From Pseudomonadota bacterium (GTDB lineage Bacteria > Pseudomonadota > Alphaproteobacteria > Rhizobiales > Xanthobacteraceae): a DNA stretch of 24,206 bases. The notes below the pieces were generated by a model that saw only the letters and a program-made list of their open reading frames with translations, searched no databases and was not told the DNA's origin. Positions 22,738 through 24,206 of this stretch are shown piece by piece. The translations under genes and the position numbers were made by a program. The stretch covers positions 1 to 24,206 of the forward strand of contig JAEYRD010000231.1 of NCBI GenBank assembly GCA_023435725.1, read 5' to 3'. Each line of letters begins with the position of its first letter. The first letter of the stretch is position 1.

Positions 22738-23785
22738 GAATGGCTCCGGACGTCGAGGCAAAGGGAGAGGCCGGCAGTGCCGGCATGCGCGCCGGCGTAC
22801 CGGCGGCAGCGAGGGTCAGCGCGCGCACGACGATGCGGCGCGCGAGCTCGATCTTGAAGGCGTTGTCGCCGGATGGCTTTGCGTCGGTGAGTGCACGCCA
22901 TGCAGCTTCCTGGAACGCATCGGCCGTGGGCGCGACGCCCCTTAGCACGCCTTCCGCGGCACCGGCGCGCCAGGGTTTTGCGGCGACGCCGCCGAGCGCA
23001 AGCCGCGCTTCGCCAATCTTGCCGTTCTCTATCCGCAACGCGGCCGCGGCCGAGACCACCGCGAAAGCGTAGGACGTGCGCTCACGAACCTTGAGATATC
23101 GCGCATGTATAGCAAAGCCGCGCGCCGCAGGCGGAAGGTGGACCGCGACAATCAGGTCGCCGGGTTCCAGCGCCGAATCGCGCTCCGGCGTGTTGCCGGG
23201 CAGGCGATGCAGTTCGGCGAGCGCAATCTCGCGCCGGCCGTTCCTGCCCTCGATCTCGACGATGGCATCGAGCGCAACCAGCGGCACGCAGAAATCCGAT
23301 GGATGCGTGGCGATGCAGTTCTCGCTCCAGCCGAGCACCGCGTGCGTGCGGTTCTCACCACCGCGAGCATCACAGCCGCTGCCGGCCTCGCGCTTGTTGC
23401 AGCAGCTGGCTGTGTCGTAGAAATACGCGCAGCGCGTCCGCTGCAGCAGATTGCCGCCGACGGTCGCGGCATTGCGCAGTTGCGCGGACGCACCGGAGAG
23501 GAGCGCCTCCACTACGGCAGGATAAGATCTTGCGAAGGTCGCGTCGTGCGCCAGATCGGCATTGCTGACCAGGGCGCCGATACGCACGCCGCCATCGGCG
23601 AGGTGCTCGATCTGATCGAGCCCTTCGAGATGCGTGACATCGACCAGGCGATCCGGGCGGCTGACGCCACCCTTCATCAGATCGAGCAGATTGGTGCCGG
23701 CGGCGAGATAGGTCGCACCCGGCTGCGCGGCAGCAGCGATGGCCTCGGCGACCGTGGCCGGCCTGACATAATCGAACTGTTTCAT
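22730..23785 (-). CDS. paoB: Aldehyde oxidoreductase, FAD-binding subunit (PaoB-like)
   Basis: 351 residues. The FAD pyrophosphate loop YLAAGTNLLDLMKGG (26-40) and SGASAQLRNAATVGGNLLQRTRC (core 98-119) mark the medium FAD subunit of the xanthine oxidase family. A Cys-rich insert with Cys119, Cys128, Cys129 and Cys138 (RTRCAYFYDTASCCNKR then GSGC) is the extra 4Fe-4S site that sets PaoB apart from most xanthine dehydrogenase relatives. It passes electrons between the 2Fe-2S subunit and FAD. Its ATG overlaps the end of the paoA-like gene by 4 bases (ATGA), and its stop overlaps the paoC-like start by 8 bases. Confidence 0.94.
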   Translation of the reverse strand: MKQFDYVRPATVAEAIAAAAQPGATYLAAGTNLLDLMKGGVSRPDRLVDVTHLEGLDQIEHLADGGVRIGALVSNADLAHDATFARSYPAVVEALLSGASAQLRNAATVGGNLLQRTRCAYFYDTASCCNKREAGSGCDARGGENRTHAVLGWSENCIATHPSDFCVPLVALDAIVEIEGRNGRREIALAELHRLPGNTPERDSALEPGDLIVAVHLPPAARGFAIHARYLKVRERTSYAFAVVSAAAALRIENGKIGEARLALGGVAAKPWRAGAAEGVLRGVAPTADAFQEAAWRALTDAKPSGDNAFKIELARRIVVRALTLAAAGTPARMPALPASPFASTSGAIHA

Positions 23786-24206
23786 GCGGAACGCCTCTGA
23801 TTGGATTCATCCATGCCCGCCTGGGCTTCGAGCACGGCATCGACAATGCCTGCATAGGCGCCGCAGCGGCAGAGATTGCCGCTCATGCATTCGCGGATGC
23901 GTTCGGGATCGTTACCGGCCTGGGCTTCGCGCATCATTCCGATCGCGCTCATGATCTGGCCCGGCGTACAGAAGCCGCACTGAAATCCGTCATGGGCGAT
24001 GAAGGCCGCCTGCACGGGATGAAGTTGGTCGCCGCGCGCGACGCCTTCGATAGTGACGACGTCGGCGCCGTCATGGCTGATGGCGAGCGCGAGGCAGGAA
24101 TTGATACGTTTGCCATCGACGAGAATGGTGCAGGCGCCGCATTGGCCGCGGTCGCATCCCTTCTTGGTTCCGGTCAGATGGAGGCGCTCACGCAGGAGAT
24201 CGAGCA
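23782..24206 (-). CDS. paoA: Aldehyde oxidoreductase, 2Fe-2S subunit (PaoA-like), N-terminus cut by window edge
   Basis: The last 141 codons are in the window, opening in-frame at the right edge with LDLLRERLHLTGTKKGCDRG. All cluster ligands seen in this family are present: the plant-ferredoxin type site CDRGQCGAC plus a Cys in RINSCLAL, and the second site CGFCTPGQ plus CMSGNLCRCGAY. The GTKKGCD and NLCRCGAY contexts match PaoA closely. The subunit carries electrons from the molybdenum centre. The start, ribosome site and any Tat signal lie outside the window. A frame starting at an internal GTG (24015) is only part of this gene. Confidence 0.95.
   Translation of the reverse strand, partial: LDLLRERLHLTGTKKGCDRGQCGACTILVDGKRINSCLALAISHDGADVVTIEGVARGDQLHPVQAAFIAHDGFQCGFCTPGQIMSAIGMMREAQAGNDPERIRECMSGNLCRCGAYAGIVDAVLEAQAGMDESNQRRSA

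Overview
The window is a GC-rich alphaproteobacterial chromosome segment. Gene content and style (SAM-domain adenylate cyclase, DUF6894 protein, XRE-cupin regulators, PaoABC-type oxidoreductase, dispersed GTCATTGCGAG repeats, frequent GTG starts) point to Bradyrhizobium or a close relative. That placement is inferred from family resemblance, not from a marker gene. No phage, transposase, CRISPR array, tRNA or rRNA was seen.

Layout. 1-893 (-): N-terminal part of a class III adenylate cyclase, cut by the left edge. 894-1977: about 1.1 kb with no confident gene, holding a nonsense-interrupted 52-codon frame and a small terminator. 1978-2709 (+): Sfp-type phosphopantetheinyl transferase. 2882-7007 (-): acetylpolyamine amidohydrolase-like deacetylase, SMP-30-like beta-propeller protein and a sorbosone dehydrogenase-like protein with a C-terminal cytochrome c motif. 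7214-7633 (+): two small proteins. 7655-8428 (-): PaaG-like crotonase, divergent from 8557-10146 (+), a gamma-glutamyltransferase. 10238-10462 (+): a secreted His/Gly-rich small protein closed by a strong terminator.

10516-13982 (-): one tight operon of polar amino acid binding protein, permease, ATPase and a PuuB/OrdL-like FAD amine oxidoreductase. A divergent XRE-cupin regulator follows at 14145, and the gap holds two matching inverted-repeat operator candidates. 15014-17679 (-): omega-amino acid:pyruvate transaminase followed by D-amino acid dehydrogenase (dadA), divergent from a second XRE-cupin regulator at 17831. 18481-18720 (+): a predicted three-way-junction RNA directly in front of a 50-aa protein. 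18822-20354 (+): a secreted protein with an LprI-like domain. 20482-24206 (-): paoA-paoB-paoC-like molybdenum aldehyde oxidoreductase operon, the first gene cut by the right edge.

Taken together, the middle of the window looks like accessory amine, polyamine and amino acid catabolism: uptake, N-deacetylation, amine oxidation, transamination, D-amino acid oxidation and aldehyde oxidation, with two PuuR-type regulators. This linkage is inference. The individual family assignments are mostly solid; exact substrates are not determined by the sequence. No wholly new multi-gene system was evident. The best candidates for something undescribed are the structured RNA plus 50-aa gene at 18481-18720 and the twin operator sites at 14064-14133.
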